64,000 nt of DNA from Robertmurraya dakarensis (lineage in GTDB: Bacteria; Bacillota; Bacilli; Bacillales; Cytobacillaceae), in the NCBI RefSeq assembly GCF_900156875.1, contig NZ_LT707409.1, forward strand, positions 544,237 through 608,236. Reading direction: 5' to 3'. Below are positions 32,830 through 41,985 of the stretch, piece after piece. How positions within the stretch are numbered: position 1 is the stretch's first letter; every line of letters begins with the position of its first letter. Below the pieces are notes generated by a model that did not search any database, had not been told where the DNA came from, and saw only the letters and a program-made list of their open reading frames with translations. The translations under genes were made by a program, and so were the position numbers.

Positions 32830-35800
32830 AATAGAGAAAGTAAGAATAACAGGTGTTAAGTACGATAAAATGCGCAAACATTATGAGGATACCATTTTTG
32901 ATTTTCTCAATGAGGAAGAACCACAGCATACGTTGTTAACGTTAATGAACGGTGGCGGTAAAGGGATGCTGCTACAAATGATTTTTCAGACGATGATGCC
33001 ATTAACAACCTGGGGAAAACATGGAGAGAATCATATTGATGCACTATTTTATAATGAGAAATTGCAGTTTGACCCATATACTTTCCATGTCGCTATTGAA
33101 TGGCGTCTGGACACAGATCCAGTTGAATGGTTAGTATCCGGTATTTGTATAACATCGGATCGAAAGTTTGGCCACGAGACGGAAGAAACGGATACAGAAC
33201 CTCAATATTTTCTTTACACTCGAAAATATCAAAAACCGACAGATTGGAGCATAGATACACTGCCGATTTATGACGATGAAACTAGGCAGGCAATTTCTTT
33301 TGATGAGTTGGAAAGCTGGTTGAAAAAAAGAAAGCAAGATTTTCAGTTTTATCCCAAATCAAAGCAGCCAGCCTATCATAAGTATTTGTCCTCTTATGGA
33401 ATTGAGAGAAATGAATGGCGTCATATGAAAGACATCAATCGTGATGAAGGTGGAATTGAACATTACTTTAAAAAGGGATTAGATAATTTCGGTTTGTTTC
33501 ACAATTTAATTATTCCGGAAATAAGTCATTATCTTGAGGAAGACCAAGAAGAAAATTTGTTGAAGATATTTCGTGATAATTCCATCATCGCTCAAAAACT
33601 GCCTAAATTGTTAAAACGGGAAGATGCTTATCAGCTAATCAAAGTTAAGTTTTCTCCTATTCAAGAGGAACTAAAGAAAGGGCAGTCTATTGAATCTACA
33701 AGAAAGGACCACCATGAACAGGGGAACTACCTTTATTTTGGCATGGAAGAAAAGCGCCAAAGCCTCGCCCTTGAGGAAGAAAAGTGGAAAGAGGAACGTG
33801 GAAAAACAGTAGAGTTACAAAAAGAGGCCCTTTGGGAGAAAGATAATCTGGAGTATGCGAAAGAAGTTCGTAACTCTATAGAGGTGTCGGAACAATTAAA
33901 AGAAATCGAAGATAAAGTAGTCAATTTGAATGAAGTGCTTAAAAAGAATATCACAGAAAAACAGGAACTTGAAATAGATACCCAATTTCTTGATTACATC
34001 ACAGTTACAAAAGAACTGGAAAATATCGAGAAACAAATATCCCTTCTAGAAAACGAGCAAAATCTTCTAGATGAAAAAACACAAATTCAACAAATGAAAG
34101 AACAGCTTGTAATAAAGTGGGAAAAAATTGAAAAAGAATTACTACAAGAAATAGAACGATATTATGCTTTGGAACATAGCTATCGAAAGAGGCTAAACGC
34201 GCTAGAAAAACAACTGGACCAAGAAGAGAAAGAAGTAACCACGATTAAAGCAAAAATAGGAACGTACACAGATTTTATAAAATCTCATAACGAAAAATCT
34301 AGAATAATGGAACAACAGTATGGAGATATAATCAACCGTAACCCCGACTTGGTTGTAAGTAGACAAATGAAGGCCTTGGAAGAGTTAGAAAATAAAATAC
34401 AGGAAACAAAACAAGAGCAAGAAGAACTTCATCAGGAACAATTAGAAAACAGAGCAATGGAAGCTAAGTTAACCAACGAACAGAAAAGTCTCTCTATTGA
34501 TATAGAGGAAGCCCAGTTTGCTAAAGAAAAGCGGATGGAAGAAGAACGAGTCTTTCATCAAATGTGGTGCCGTTTCTTTCAAAAAGACATTCCTTTTGCA
34601 GTATACTCTGAAGATGGGTTGGAAACAGTCGAAACTCAAATGATAGCTGAGATCATTCATTTAAACTCATTGAATGAACAATTGAAAAAAGGAATTTGGA
34701 ACCATCAATTAGACACAATGTTGGTGAATGATCACTATTGGATTCCAAATAACGATGTTATAACAGTAGTACAGCACTTGGATGAATTAGGGGTTCCAGC
34801 CATGTATGGAACAGAACTGATTAATGAGTTATCGGAAGAAGACAAGGTATCTTATATTGAGCGTTTCCCACTTCTCGCATATGGTGTTGTTATTCACGAG
34901 AGAGAGTGGGAAGAGAATGTTCATCACCATGATTTTCAGAATATGCTTTCTCATTCCCCTGTTCCAATCTTTATTCGTGAACGAATGAACCAAGACGTTC
35001 ATTATGCTTTTGAACTTCCCCGTGAACAAGGGATCGAAATGGCTTTTGATAAGGAGAAGTGGCATCGCTGGAAGACGGAATTGGAAAAACGAACAGAGAA
35101 CTTAAAGATAGAGTTACAACAAGCGGAAAGTAAATTGGATACTGCCAATGATTTACTTGAAAAGATAAAAAAACTGCGGCTTACAACGTATCATGAATTG
35201 GCGGAAGTTGAAGAAGGTTGGAGAATACAGCTTGCTGATCTAGTTGTAAAACAGCGCCTGTTAGAAGAGGAAAATGCCAGCTTAGTAGAAAAGCAAATCG
35301 AGCTTTCCAATAACCTGAAACAGGTTGATCTAAAACGGGACGAAATAAAAGAGAACCTTCCAGTTTTGAAAGCGTGGGTAATGGATCATCAGAAGTTCCT
35401 AGAGTATAAGGATTTAAAAGCGGAAGCAAGTCAGAAGTTATCCTTAATGGAAAAAAGAGTGCAGGTAGGCAAACAAAACCATAAAGACTTAAACGAAGAG
35501 TTTGATCGATGGAGAAATTCCTTTGATCAATGGAAATATCGTCGTGAACAAGAGGTTGATGAACTAAAAGAAGTTATACCTGCCATTCAATTCCCTAAGG
35601 ATAAGAAGATGCTTTCTGAGGAGGCAGAGTTTCCGCAATTGGAAAATAATCTATTTCATGAAGTGAAGCCAATATTAAAACGATTAGAACGGATGCAAGA
35701 AAAAATACATCATGCTAATACAGAATTGGCAGAACTACATATTAATAGAAAACATGAACGATCAAAACAACAAAAATTAATTGTGCAACTTGATAAACTT

Positions 35801-37285
35801 ACTCCAATTTGGAGGGGACGAGAATATCCGAATTTACCAAAACAGCTCATTGAAGAGAAGCTGGATAAGAGTTTGACTACGATAAAGAATTTAGAATTGG
35901 AGCTGCGCACAGAAGAAAAAGAGACAGCAGGATTACGTGGAAGATTAGAGCAATTAGAAAAAAATAAACAATATCATGAAACAAGAATTTTGGAATCGCA
36001 CCATCGCCCTGTAGAGGCATGGCTTGATCTTGATCTTGAAGAAAAACAAAAATCACTAAAAGAAAAGTTAAAGACAATAGAAGAAGATTTAAGGGATCAG
36101 AAAAGAGTTTTAGAAGAACTTTCTATTTTTCAACAAGTGTTGATGACACAACAGAACACTCTGAAGTACCATCTTTCTATACTAAAACATGTTGGAGAAG
36201 TACCAGTAAAAGTAAAAAAACAGGTACATGACAATCCGGAACAAGCCGTTGACCAATGGATTAACAAAAATAAAAAGTTAAATGAATGGAAAGAAGAGTT
36301 TCGCGGTCAATTTAATGAAAAGTTAAGAGAGCTGCGCCTAGCTATACAAAATGGGCAAATGGACAGTCCATTAAGAAAAAATATTAATCAACTTATCCCT
36401 CAATTGGAGAGTGATTCGATTGATTCAAGTATACAGATTGTAGCTAGCGTCATTGAGCATATTGAAAAAGAATTAATAAAGCTAAAGAATGATAAACAAA
36501 AGTCAGAACAGGCACAGGAAGTATGGGTAGATCGAGCTGTTTATCGTGTTATTACAATCATGCAATCGTTAAAACGAATGGTGAATAAGATGAAAATCAA
36601 AAACAAAGAAGGTCATCTTTTCCCATTGGTGGAGGTTGAAAGGTTAAATGAAATTATCGCAACGGACGAAGAAGACTTTCGCAGGCTGCTTCGTGAACAC
36701 TTCACAAAAACGATCGAAATCTTATTAGAAACGGAAGACTCTATTGAAAACTTAACAGACGCCCAGCTAAAGAAACATATGGATGACAGTCAATTAGTGC
36801 TGGTTTCCCTAAGAAACCGTTATCCAACTTTGCGTCTATACAAACCGCAAACGACGAATGCCTTTCTATATGAAAAACCAAGAAAGCATCACTACACCAC
36901 ATGGGAAACCTTAAATAAAGGTTCTAAAGTAGAGGCAAAAGGAAGCGGGGGACAATTACTCGCGGCTAGAACCATCATCATGATGATGATCATGACATTC
37001 AAACGACAAGAAAATAGTTCAAACTGGTCCGTATTAATCACTGATAACCCATTCGGACAAGCGGTATCAGCACACATCTTAGATCCGATCTTCTCCATTG
37101 CTGATACATTAAAATTCCAATGGATCGTATTAGCTCCACCAGAACTAATCAAATTAGACGTCAGCCGGCGATTTCCTGTCTATTGGAAGCTAGAATTACA
37201 GCAACAAAAACAGGGTGAAGTAATGAAAGAAGTACTTCAACATGGGGGTAGAACCTTTGAGGATGTGGAGTTGAGTTTGTTTTAA
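32822..37285 (+). CDS. jetC: Wadjet JetC, SMC-like ATPase
   Basis: A 1487-residue SMC/MukB-like protein. The Walker A motif is NGGGKGMLLQMIF (Gly44-Gly48), followed by very long coiled coils (about 260-560 and 760-1180) around a central hinge region, and a C-terminal head with signature GSGGQLLAARTI and Walker B SVLITDNPFG. It would power DNA loop extrusion that lets Wadjet sense and destroy small circular DNA. The ATG at 32822 is used because AGGAGG sits 8 nt upstream; a GTG at 32813 lies inside that site. Head motifs are intact. Confidence 0.95.
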   Translation: MPRIEKVRITGVKYDKMRKHYEDTIFDFLNEEEPQHTLLTLMNGGGKGMLLQMIFQTMMPLTTWGKHGENHIDALFYNEKLQFDPYTFHVAIEWRLDTDPVEWLVSGICITSDRKFGHETEETDTEPQYFLYTRKYQKPTDWSIDTLPIYDDETRQAISFDELESWLKKRKQDFQFYPKSKQPAYHKYLSSYGIERNEWRHMKDINRDEGGIEHYFKKGLDNFGLFHNLIIPEISHYLEEDQEENLLKIFRDNSIIAQKLPKLLKREDAYQLIKVKFSPIQEELKKGQSIESTRKDHHEQGNYLYFGMEEKRQSLALEEEKWKEERGKTVELQKEALWEKDNLEYAKEVRNSIEVSEQLKEIEDKVVNLNEVLKKNITEKQELEIDTQFLDYITVTKELENIEKQISLLENEQNLLDEKTQIQQMKEQLVIKWEKIEKELLQEIERYYALEHSYRKRLNALEKQLDQEEKEVTTIKAKIGTYTDFIKSHNEKSRIMEQQYGDIINRNPDLVVSRQMKALEELENKIQETKQEQEELHQEQLENRAMEAKLTNEQKSLSIDIEEAQFAKEKRMEEERVFHQMWCRFFQKDIPFAVYSEDGLETVETQMIAEIIHLNSLNEQLKKGIWNHQLDTMLVNDHYWIPNNDVITVVQHLDELGVPAMYGTELINELSEEDKVSYIERFPLLAYGVVIHEREWEENVHHHDFQNMLSHSPVPIFIRERMNQDVHYAFELPREQGIEMAFDKEKWHRWKTELEKRTENLKIELQQAESKLDTANDLLEKIKKLRLTTYHELAEVEEGWRIQLADLVVKQRLLEEENASLVEKQIELSNNLKQVDLKRDEIKENLPVLKAWVMDHQKFLEYKDLKAEASQKLSLMEKRVQVGKQNHKDLNEEFDRWRNSFDQWKYRREQEVDELKEVIPAIQFPKDKKMLSEEAEFPQLENNLFHEVKPILKRLERMQEKIHHANTELAELHINRKHERSKQQKLIVQLDKLTPIWRGREYPNLPKQLIEEKLDKSLTTIKNLELELRTEEKETAGLRGRLEQLEKNKQYHETRILESHHRPVEAWLDLDLEEKQKSLKEKLKTIEEDLRDQKRVLEELSIFQQVLMTQQNTLKYHLSILKHVGEVPVKVKKQVHDNPEQAVDQWINKNKKLNEWKEEFRGQFNEKLRELRLAIQNGQMDSPLRKNINQLIPQLESDSIDSSIQIVASVIEHIEKELIKLKNDKQKSEQAQEVWVDRAVYRVITIMQSLKRMVNKMKIKNKEGHLFPLVEVERLNEIIATDEEDFRRLLREHFTKTIEILLETEDSIENLTDAQLKKHMDDSQLVLVSLRNRYPTLRLYKPQTTNAFLYEKPRKHHYTTWETLNKGSKVEAKGSGGQLLAARTIIMMMIMTFKRQENSSNWSVLITDNPFGQAVSAHILDPIFSIADTLKFQWIVLAPPELIKLDVSRRFPVYWKLELQQQKQGEVMKEVLQHGGRTFEDVELSLF

Positions 37286-37416
37286 TAATTGTCCCTGACA
37301 TTTCTTGAAGTATGTCAATATTTTATTTGTAGATTTCGTGTATCATGTTGTTGGATTTAGAAATATGGCATATGGTACTTTTGCTATTAGAGAAATTTAA
37401 AAGTTGATTATCTAAG

Positions 37417-37445
37417 CAGCCCTTCCAATTCTAAGGGCTGTTTTT
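37417..37445 (+). terminator. Terminator of the Wadjet operon
   Basis: CAGCCCTT (37417-37424) and AAGGGCTG (37433-37440), perfect 8-bp stem, 8-nt loop, then TTTTT. Confidence 0.9.
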
Positions 37446-37602
37446 AATTTGTATTTACCCTCGAAAAAAATAAAGTGAAAAAACTTTTCTACAACATCTT
37501 TAAGTAATTCGTAAAAACATAAAGGAAAATTTATTTTTTTATCGAATCTAATTATAAAGAGTACATTATATGACATTTCTTCGCAAAATATACCGCTTGA
37601 CA

Positions 37603-37630
37603 TTGATAATTTGTTTGAATTTGGTATAAT
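37603..37630 (+). promoter_or_regulatory. Promoter of the toxin-antitoxin pair
   Basis: TTGATA (37603-37608), 16-bp spacer and an extended -10 TGGTATAAT with TATAAT at 37625-37630. It lies 92 bp before the antitoxin start. The remaining space from 37446 shows nothing else. Confidence 0.6.
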
Positions 37631-37721
37631 TTTCTTAAGCAAACACAACCTAAACTGATTTAAGATGTAGATAATACTATATTTTTGAGGTGATGGTATG
37701 TGTAATAAGGAGGAGAAAGAT

Positions 37722-37883
37722 ATGGCTGTTGCTGAAAAAAGACTTGAAGAATTAAGAGCTAAAATCAGCAAGATTACCAAGAATGCTCCGGTACTTAGTG
37801 GTGAAGATAATATGATTGAGTTAAATGAAAATAATTCTTACCATAAAGTATGGTTCGAGGAAGACAGTTATAAGGAGAAATAG
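37722..37883 (+). CDS. Small antitoxin of a MazF-like module
   Basis: A 53-residue charged protein, AVAEKRLEELRAKISKITKN followed by an acidic tail ending EEDSYKEK. The ATG at 37722 has AAGGAGGAG 7-8 nt upstream; an ATG at 37698 lies before that site. It ends 3 bp before the toxin gene. Size, charge and order fit a type II antitoxin whose acidic C-terminus wraps the toxin. There is no obvious DNA-binding domain, so autoregulation is uncertain. Confidence 0.65.
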   Translation: MAVAEKRLEELRAKISKITKNAPVLSGEDNMIELNENNSYHKVWFEEDSYKEK

Positions 37884-37886
37884 ACG

Positions 37887-38228
37887 TTGGCTAAAGTTGG
37901 GGATGTTTATAAAGTTAGGATATATTTTAAAGGTAAATCAGGAACGAATAAACCAAGACCAGTATTAATAATTGATCAAGACGAAGAATACTTTACTATT
38001 GTTGAATTAACTTCTGTAGAACCTAAAGAACCACCGGGTTATTTTGACAACTGTAAACAAAAAATAGTTGATTGGGTTCGAGCAGGACTTGATGAAGAAT
38101 CTTATGCTAAATGTCATAAAGGTAATATTCATAGAGTCGAAGAATCTAGGTTATTTGAGTATTTGGGAACCCTAACAGCTAACGACTTAATTAATGTACT
38201 TGAAAAAGTTAATGAAGTGAACTTATAG
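37887..38228 (+). CDS. PemK/MazF-like toxin
   Basis: A 113-residue protein with the PemK/MazF beta-barrel layout: VGDVYKVRIYFKGKSGTNKPRPVLII, where KPRPVLII is the family hallmark, and later KCHKGNIHRVEESRLFEYLG. Members cut mRNA at short sequences. Translation starts at a TTG 10 nt after AAGGAG. It forms a two-gene module with the preceding small acidic protein, directly downstream of Wadjet. Endonuclease activity is inferred from the family. Confidence 0.78.
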   Translation: MAKVGDVYKVRIYFKGKSGTNKPRPVLIIDQDEEYFTIVELTSVEPKEPPGYFDNCKQKIVDWVRAGLDEESYAKCHKGNIHRVEESRLFEYLGTLTANDLINVLEKVNEVNL

Positions 38229-38251
38229 ACGTCTAATTATGATGTCTTTTT
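38227..38251 (+). terminator. Terminator of the toxin-antitoxin pair
   Basis: AGACGTC (38227-38233) and GATGTCT (38241-38247), one G-T pair, then TTTT. Confidence 0.6.
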
Positions 38252-38373
38252 ATTTTGTTTACTCATCAGCATAGGCGAATTCTTTGTGTATCAAGGAGAT
38301 AAGAGGCAAAACTTTTTTGTTCCAGAAAAACTTCAAAAAAGAGATATCTTAATGGAAATTTTATGGGAGTGAA

Positions 38374-38426
38374 AGGGTCTGACCCCAGATAAACTAAAGC
38401 TTTACTTTACTACGGGTACAGGCCCT
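38374..38426. repeat. Palindromic intergenic repeat, copy 9 (variant arms)
   Basis: AGGGTCTGACCCCAG, core TAAAGCTTTACT, right arm CGGGTACAGGCCCT. Same subfamily as 14989 and 47290. Confidence 0.8.
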
Positions 38427-38442
38427 ATTCAAACTTGGATGT

Positions 38443-38859
38443 TTAATCGTATATTACAGCTTTTCCTTGTTCACGTAACTTTTTTAAAGAGGTAAGCATA
38501 TGATTGATTTCTTCATCGGAATGTCTTTCCCATGAACTTAATTCAGCCACTATTTTCAAAGGCAACTTAGACCGATAAGAACGTGTTGGGTTTCCAGGAA
38601 ATTTCTTGTCAGTTAAGTTCGGATCATTTTCAAAATCACCTAATGGTTCTACAATGTAAATTCTTTCTTTTGATTTAGATGTTGCTAATTCAGCACCCCA
38701 TTTAGCCGCATCTAAAGTTGCAGTGAAATATATATAGTTGGATTTTTTGTCTTGGTAATTCGATAAGTGTTGCGGTTCTAACAGATCTCCAATTTTTAGT
38801 TCTGCTTTAGTACCATGAAAGAAAGGTACATTATCTAAGACATCTTTTTTGCCATTCAT
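38443..38859 (-). CDS. arr: Rifamycin ADP-ribosyltransferase (Arr)
   Basis: A 138-residue protein with the full Arr signature. VPFFHGTKAELKIGDLLEP carries the NAD-site His15, YIYFTATLDAAKWGAELA carries Tyr44, and NLTDKKFPGNPTRSYRS carries Asp84, the residue equivalent to the catalytic Asp of Arr-ms. The enzyme inactivates rifamycins by ADP-ribosylating the ansa-chain hydroxyl. An AGAGGTG site precedes the ATG by 8 nt. It is monocistronic and lies inside the defence island, with no resistance transposon visible nearby. Intrinsic arr genes are common in Bacillaceae, so this need not be a recent acquisition. Confidence 0.94.
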   Translation of the reverse strand: MNGKKDVLDNVPFFHGTKAELKIGDLLEPQHLSNYQDKKSNYIYFTATLDAAKWGAELATSKSKERIYIVEPLGDFENDPNLTDKKFPGNPTRSYRSKLPLKIVAELSSWERHSDEEINHMLTSLKKLREQGKAVIYD

Positions 38860-39098
38860 ACTTAGACACCTCTTATATTTTTAGATTTGTAAATAACAGT
38901 ATAGGGCAGGGATATTAGAAAGTGTAGTCTATAAATGATTTACCTTTAGTAGTATAATGTAAGTAGAGAGAATGATGAAAATTATGTTTAATTAGCAAGC
39001 AAAGATTATGCTGATGGGTTTCTTGGGACTATATTTAAAAAGTGATATTTTGCTGCAGACCTATAGGAAATAACTAAATAAAATAAAGCAACTAAAAG

Positions 39099-39120
39099 AG
39101 CCACCTTTAATCGGGTGGCT
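39099..39120. terminator. Bidirectional terminator
   Basis: AGCCACC (39099-39105) and GGTGGCT (39114-39120) flank a 8-nt loop between genes on the minus strand and a short gene-free stretch; TTTCGGTTT follows on the plus strand. 38860-39098 holds no supported gene. Confidence 0.6.
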
Positions 39121-39177
39121 TTCGGTTTATATTGAAAAGCGAGATAAATTAATTGCCAGTACAATGCTTCAAGACAA

Positions 39178-39312
39178 TCACTTCAACTGCTCCGGAAGGC
39201 TCTGAATCGACTGTACCACATGGTCTAGTTTGGCTTCGATCCGATGCAGTAAGTATAATGTTACGACGATCGGAAAACCAACCTCGCTGATCAATGGGAT
39301 GAGCTCTTGCAT
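39178..39312 (-). CDS. YvrJ-family small protein (44 aa)
   Basis: A 44-residue protein beginning MQELIPLISEVGFPIVVTLY, with one membrane helix and a short coiled tail; this matches the YvrJ family of sporeforming Bacilli. AGGAGG lies 8 nt upstream of the ATG. It is the third gene of a three-gene minus-strand unit with DUF2922 and DUF1659, an order common in Bacillaceae. The function of the trio is not known. Confidence 0.85.
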   Translation of the reverse strand: MQELIPLISEVGFPIVVTLYLLHRIEAKLDHVVQSIQSLPEQLK

Positions 39313-39379
39313 GTCCCGTTCCTCCTATTCATAGTAAGATTGAGAAAGCCGGATCCCGAGGGATACCGGCCATTTCTCG

Positions 39380-39598
39380 TTAGATGATTTCATAATCGGT
39401 GACGTTGCGTTCGACGACGCGTGCACCTTCGATGGCGACTAAGTCACCACTCGTAGAATTGAATGCGTTGGACGCGATGATGCTTTCCATCGCTGTTTTA
39501 ACAGCAGCTGGATCAATCGGCTCGGTTGGGTTATCCACCGTCAATTTTGCTACCTTGCCATGCTGCGTCACGAATTGAAGCTCTAATACTTTGGCCAT
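39380..39598 (-). CDS. DUF2922 protein
   Basis: A 72-residue protein AKVLELQFVTQHGKVAKLTV ... ending NVTDYEII, typical of DUF2922. The start at 39598 follows GGAGGAAACAGGA; a longer frame to 39613 reads through that site. It is the middle gene of the DUF1659-DUF2922-YvrJ unit. Function unknown. Confidence 0.88.
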   Translation of the reverse strand: MAKVLELQFVTQHGKVAKLTVDNPTEPIDPAAVKTAMESIIASNAFNSTSGDLVAIEGARVVERNVTDYEII

Positions 39599-39622
39599 TC
39601 CTGTTTCCTCCATTTCTTATCA

Positions 39623-39841
39623 TTATAGGATGATTTCTGAATTGTCATTTCGTTCTACATTCACTAGTGTATTTGAGGTAAGGCTTCCAAGGGCATTGGC
39701 TCCCTGGAACAGCTGGTCGGCTGTTGCTTCAATCTTGATGTTGTTGTAGGACTTCGTTTTATAGATGGGCTCTCCTTTTTCGTTAAAACCTGTTTCGAAC
39801 GTTAACGCAAGACGTGAACTTGTTATTACTGCTTGTGCCAT
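39623..39841 (-). CDS. DUF1659 protein
   Basis: A 72-residue protein with SRLALTFETGFNEKGEPIYK and a C-terminal NVERNDNSEIIL, typical of DUF1659. The ATG at 39841 follows AAGGAGGTG. It heads the three-gene unit. A palindrome CTCTATATAGAG lies 20 bp upstream (39861-39872) and may be part of its promoter. Function unknown. Confidence 0.88.
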   Translation of the reverse strand: MAQAVITSSRLALTFETGFNEKGEPIYKTKSYNNIKIEATADQLFQGANALGSLTSNTLVNVERNDNSEIIL

Positions 39842-40288
39842 GTCTATCACCTCCTTCACTCTCTATATAGAGAAAAAGAGAAGAAAAGGACAGGGGCATT
39901 TGCAATTTTTTAAAAGTTCCTAAAAAATAGGTCCATTAATGGCTAATTTATGACAATTTTCTAAAAAGGGGTGAAAATTGGATTTTTGGTTTGTTTTATA
40001 TCAAATAGTCCGTAATTCTATGCAACTTAGTTAAAAACAATGGGAGGAGTGTGCTATAAATCACAGAGGCAGTAAGCTAAAAATGCGATCTGTCACCTAA
40101 TGAGATGACAACGAACAGGAGGTAAGAACAATAGAAAAATAGGGAAATATATTATACGAAAAAATCATTTACTGTCAATATACAAGAACGCCCTCTCGTT
40201 AAGGAGCTTTGGCTCCCTTTCATCATGTAGTCATAAAAGGATAGGCAGATATACTCACACGGGATATAATGTTGTGGGGGTGTAAGAA

Positions 40289-41377
40289 ATGGAGAGTATG
40301 GGTGAGATCAGTTTTATTCATGGAAGCGATTTCAATCAATTTGGTAAAAAAGTAATGATCAGTCAAGTGGCGTTTTCATTTTTGGAAAATAATTTTGAAG
40401 TATATGAAGATGTTCACGCGAAACTGGAACCGCAACAAGTCAAGCTAGTAGAAAAAAGCATTGCAGCCTCTATTCAGAAAAAGGAAGCGCTTTACTGCCC
40501 GCCATTAATTGTTTCGAGCCGTGGAGGAATCAAAAAAATGGAGAAGGGATGGGCCGTGCTGCCAGGAAGGAAATTGTACATATTAAATGGAAGGAAAAGC
40601 GTGCTCGGATTTCAATCAGTCATTTGTCTTTTACAAGAGAAAATAGCCAGAGCTGTTGGCACCAATCAACCAAGACTAGTAAAAAGACTTCGAACACAGT
40701 TGGAGCAGATACGATCCTATCCACTGTCCCTGCAAATCTATCTGGATTTAAAACAGGATGAAGAAAGAAAGCTAGTTAACGACATCAGCATCGTGGAAAA
40801 CAAACTGCATATAGGTGTCATTCTCCAGTATGACCAGCGGGATGGATGGACCTTAATTTCTAGAAAAATAGCTAAGAACCTTGAATCAATCATGGAGATT
40901 GAAACGGAGAAATCACGGCTGACGGAACAAAGCTCAGCACTGACCTCTCTCATTAACTTAAGGAAATGCTTAGTGACGCTGTTTGAAGGCAATGTGAATG
41001 GTCATGATGAAAAACCACCAATTTCCCGGCAGGGGGTAGAAAATATCGGTGAAGCATTCTGTCTGAAGTGGCTAGAGCTCTTTCCAAAACGATATGGAGA
41101 TAGATGTCGGTATGTCTCTGGGTTATCGGGGATACAAATTTCCTTAGCCTTAACGGTATTTAGATTAGTTAAAACGCACAAGATTACATACTATGAAGCG
41201 ATCAAAAGACTAGTAATCTTAAAAACAGCATGCACATGGCAGCACGAAGATCCTCTATTTGCGCACATCTACGACACGACATCAGGTAAAGTAAAAAACC
41301 ATGCAAGCAAGAAAGCGATTGTTCAAACCTCAGATACGTTTTTATCAATGATTGAAAAGGGGCGAGGATCCATTTGA
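40289..41377 (+). CDS. DGQHR/DndB-like protein, first copy
   Basis: A 362-residue protein. ALYCPPLIVSSRGGIKKM ... GRKLYILNGRKSVLGFQSV has the layout of the DGQHR (DndB/ParB-like) fold: a PPL(I/V) strand followed by a short strand and a G-x-x-S/R helix. Here the signature triplet is NGRKS rather than DGQHR, so the canonical residues are altered. A GGGGGTGTAAG site precedes the ATG and the stop overlaps the next gene by 4 bp. DndB controls phosphorothioate modification genes, but no dndCDE is visible here. The 450 bp upstream (39842-40288) hold no supported gene. Confidence 0.6.
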   Translation: MESMGEISFIHGSDFNQFGKKVMISQVAFSFLENNFEVYEDVHAKLEPQQVKLVEKSIAASIQKKEALYCPPLIVSSRGGIKKMEKGWAVLPGRKLYILNGRKSVLGFQSVICLLQEKIARAVGTNQPRLVKRLRTQLEQIRSYPLSLQIYLDLKQDEERKLVNDISIVENKLHIGVILQYDQRDGWTLISRKIAKNLESIMEIETEKSRLTEQSSALTSLINLRKCLVTLFEGNVNGHDEKPPISRQGVENIGEAFCLKWLELFPKRYGDRCRYVSGLSGIQISLALTVFRLVKTHKITYYEAIKRLVILKTACTWQHEDPLFAHIYDTTSGKVKNHASKKAIVQTSDTFLSMIEKGRGSI

Positions 41378-41934
41378 TGATGACAGATGGAATGTTTTCA
41401 AAAAAGCAAGGATTGTACCTTGCATCCCTAAGCAGCTTAATTCAAAGAGTGCAGGAAAGAACGATTATTTTAAGAGAAGTCAATCCGTGTCATGTTCGAA
41501 ACTTCAAACAGTATATTCTTTCTTATGTTGAAAAACAACCATTGTATATTCCACCATTGATTGGCCACCTCGATGAAGGGGAGCTTAAGGATGGGTTCGA
41601 GGGAAGAATTTCTATGATTGAAGGGTCGCACAGGCTTAAAGGGTTCGTACAGCTTTTTGAAACATTGGAAAAAAAGAAAAATATACAGGAAGCTGAAACA
41701 GCAAGCTCACTTCTCACTATGCTCAAGCACACAATGATTACCATGCAATTATATGAAGGTCTCCAAGATGAAGAAAGAGATCAATTGTATGTACATCTTC
41801 ATACGTCGGAAAGCTGGATAAAATATCATGTAGCGTTGAATAAATCGAAGGGTGGTGGAAGGAATGTGAACCAAGTTATCAGCCGTAAAACCCCAGGCAA
41901 ACGTCCGGCCAGACAAAAAACCAAGGGGCTTTAA
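41374..41934 (+). CDS. DGQHR/DndB-like protein, second copy
   Basis: A 186-residue protein sharing the layout of its neighbour: PLYIPPLIGHLDEGELKD followed by ISMIEGSHRLKGFVQLF, where EGSHR is closer to the DGQHR signature than the NGRKS of the first copy. It starts by overlapping the first gene (ATGA) and has a basic C-terminal tail (KTPGKRPARQKTKGL). Tandem divergent copies suggest a heteromeric pair. Function is inferred only at fold level. Confidence 0.6.
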   Translation: MMMTDGMFSKKQGLYLASLSSLIQRVQERTIILREVNPCHVRNFKQYILSYVEKQPLYIPPLIGHLDEGELKDGFEGRISMIEGSHRLKGFVQLFETLEKKKNIQEAETASSLLTMLKHTMITMQLYEGLQDEERDQLYVHLHTSESWIKYHVALNKSKGGGRNVNQVISRKTPGKRPARQKTKGL

Positions 41935-41945
41935 CACTAAGTCGG

Positions 41946-41970
41946 GTATACCAACTTAAGGTTAGTATAC
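41946..41970. promoter_or_regulatory. 25-bp near-palindrome upstream of comK-like gene
   Basis: GTATACC-AACTTAAGGTT-AGTATAC is centred on CTTAAG and symmetric apart from a few positions. It sits 16 bp before the ATG at 41986 and 12 bp after the previous stop. A regulator site or a weak terminator are both possible. Confidence 0.45.
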
Positions 41971-41985
41971 TCTCATTCTAAAGAA

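Noticed and set aside
37412-37780. 122-codon minus-strand frame across the Wadjet terminator
   Set aside because: It runs through the terminator and the antitoxin promoter and start region, with no homology that I recognise.
40289-41934. A functional Dnd phosphorothioation locus
   Set aside because: Only DndB/DGQHR-like genes are seen; no cysteine desulfurase or DndC, DndD and DndE genes are in the window.
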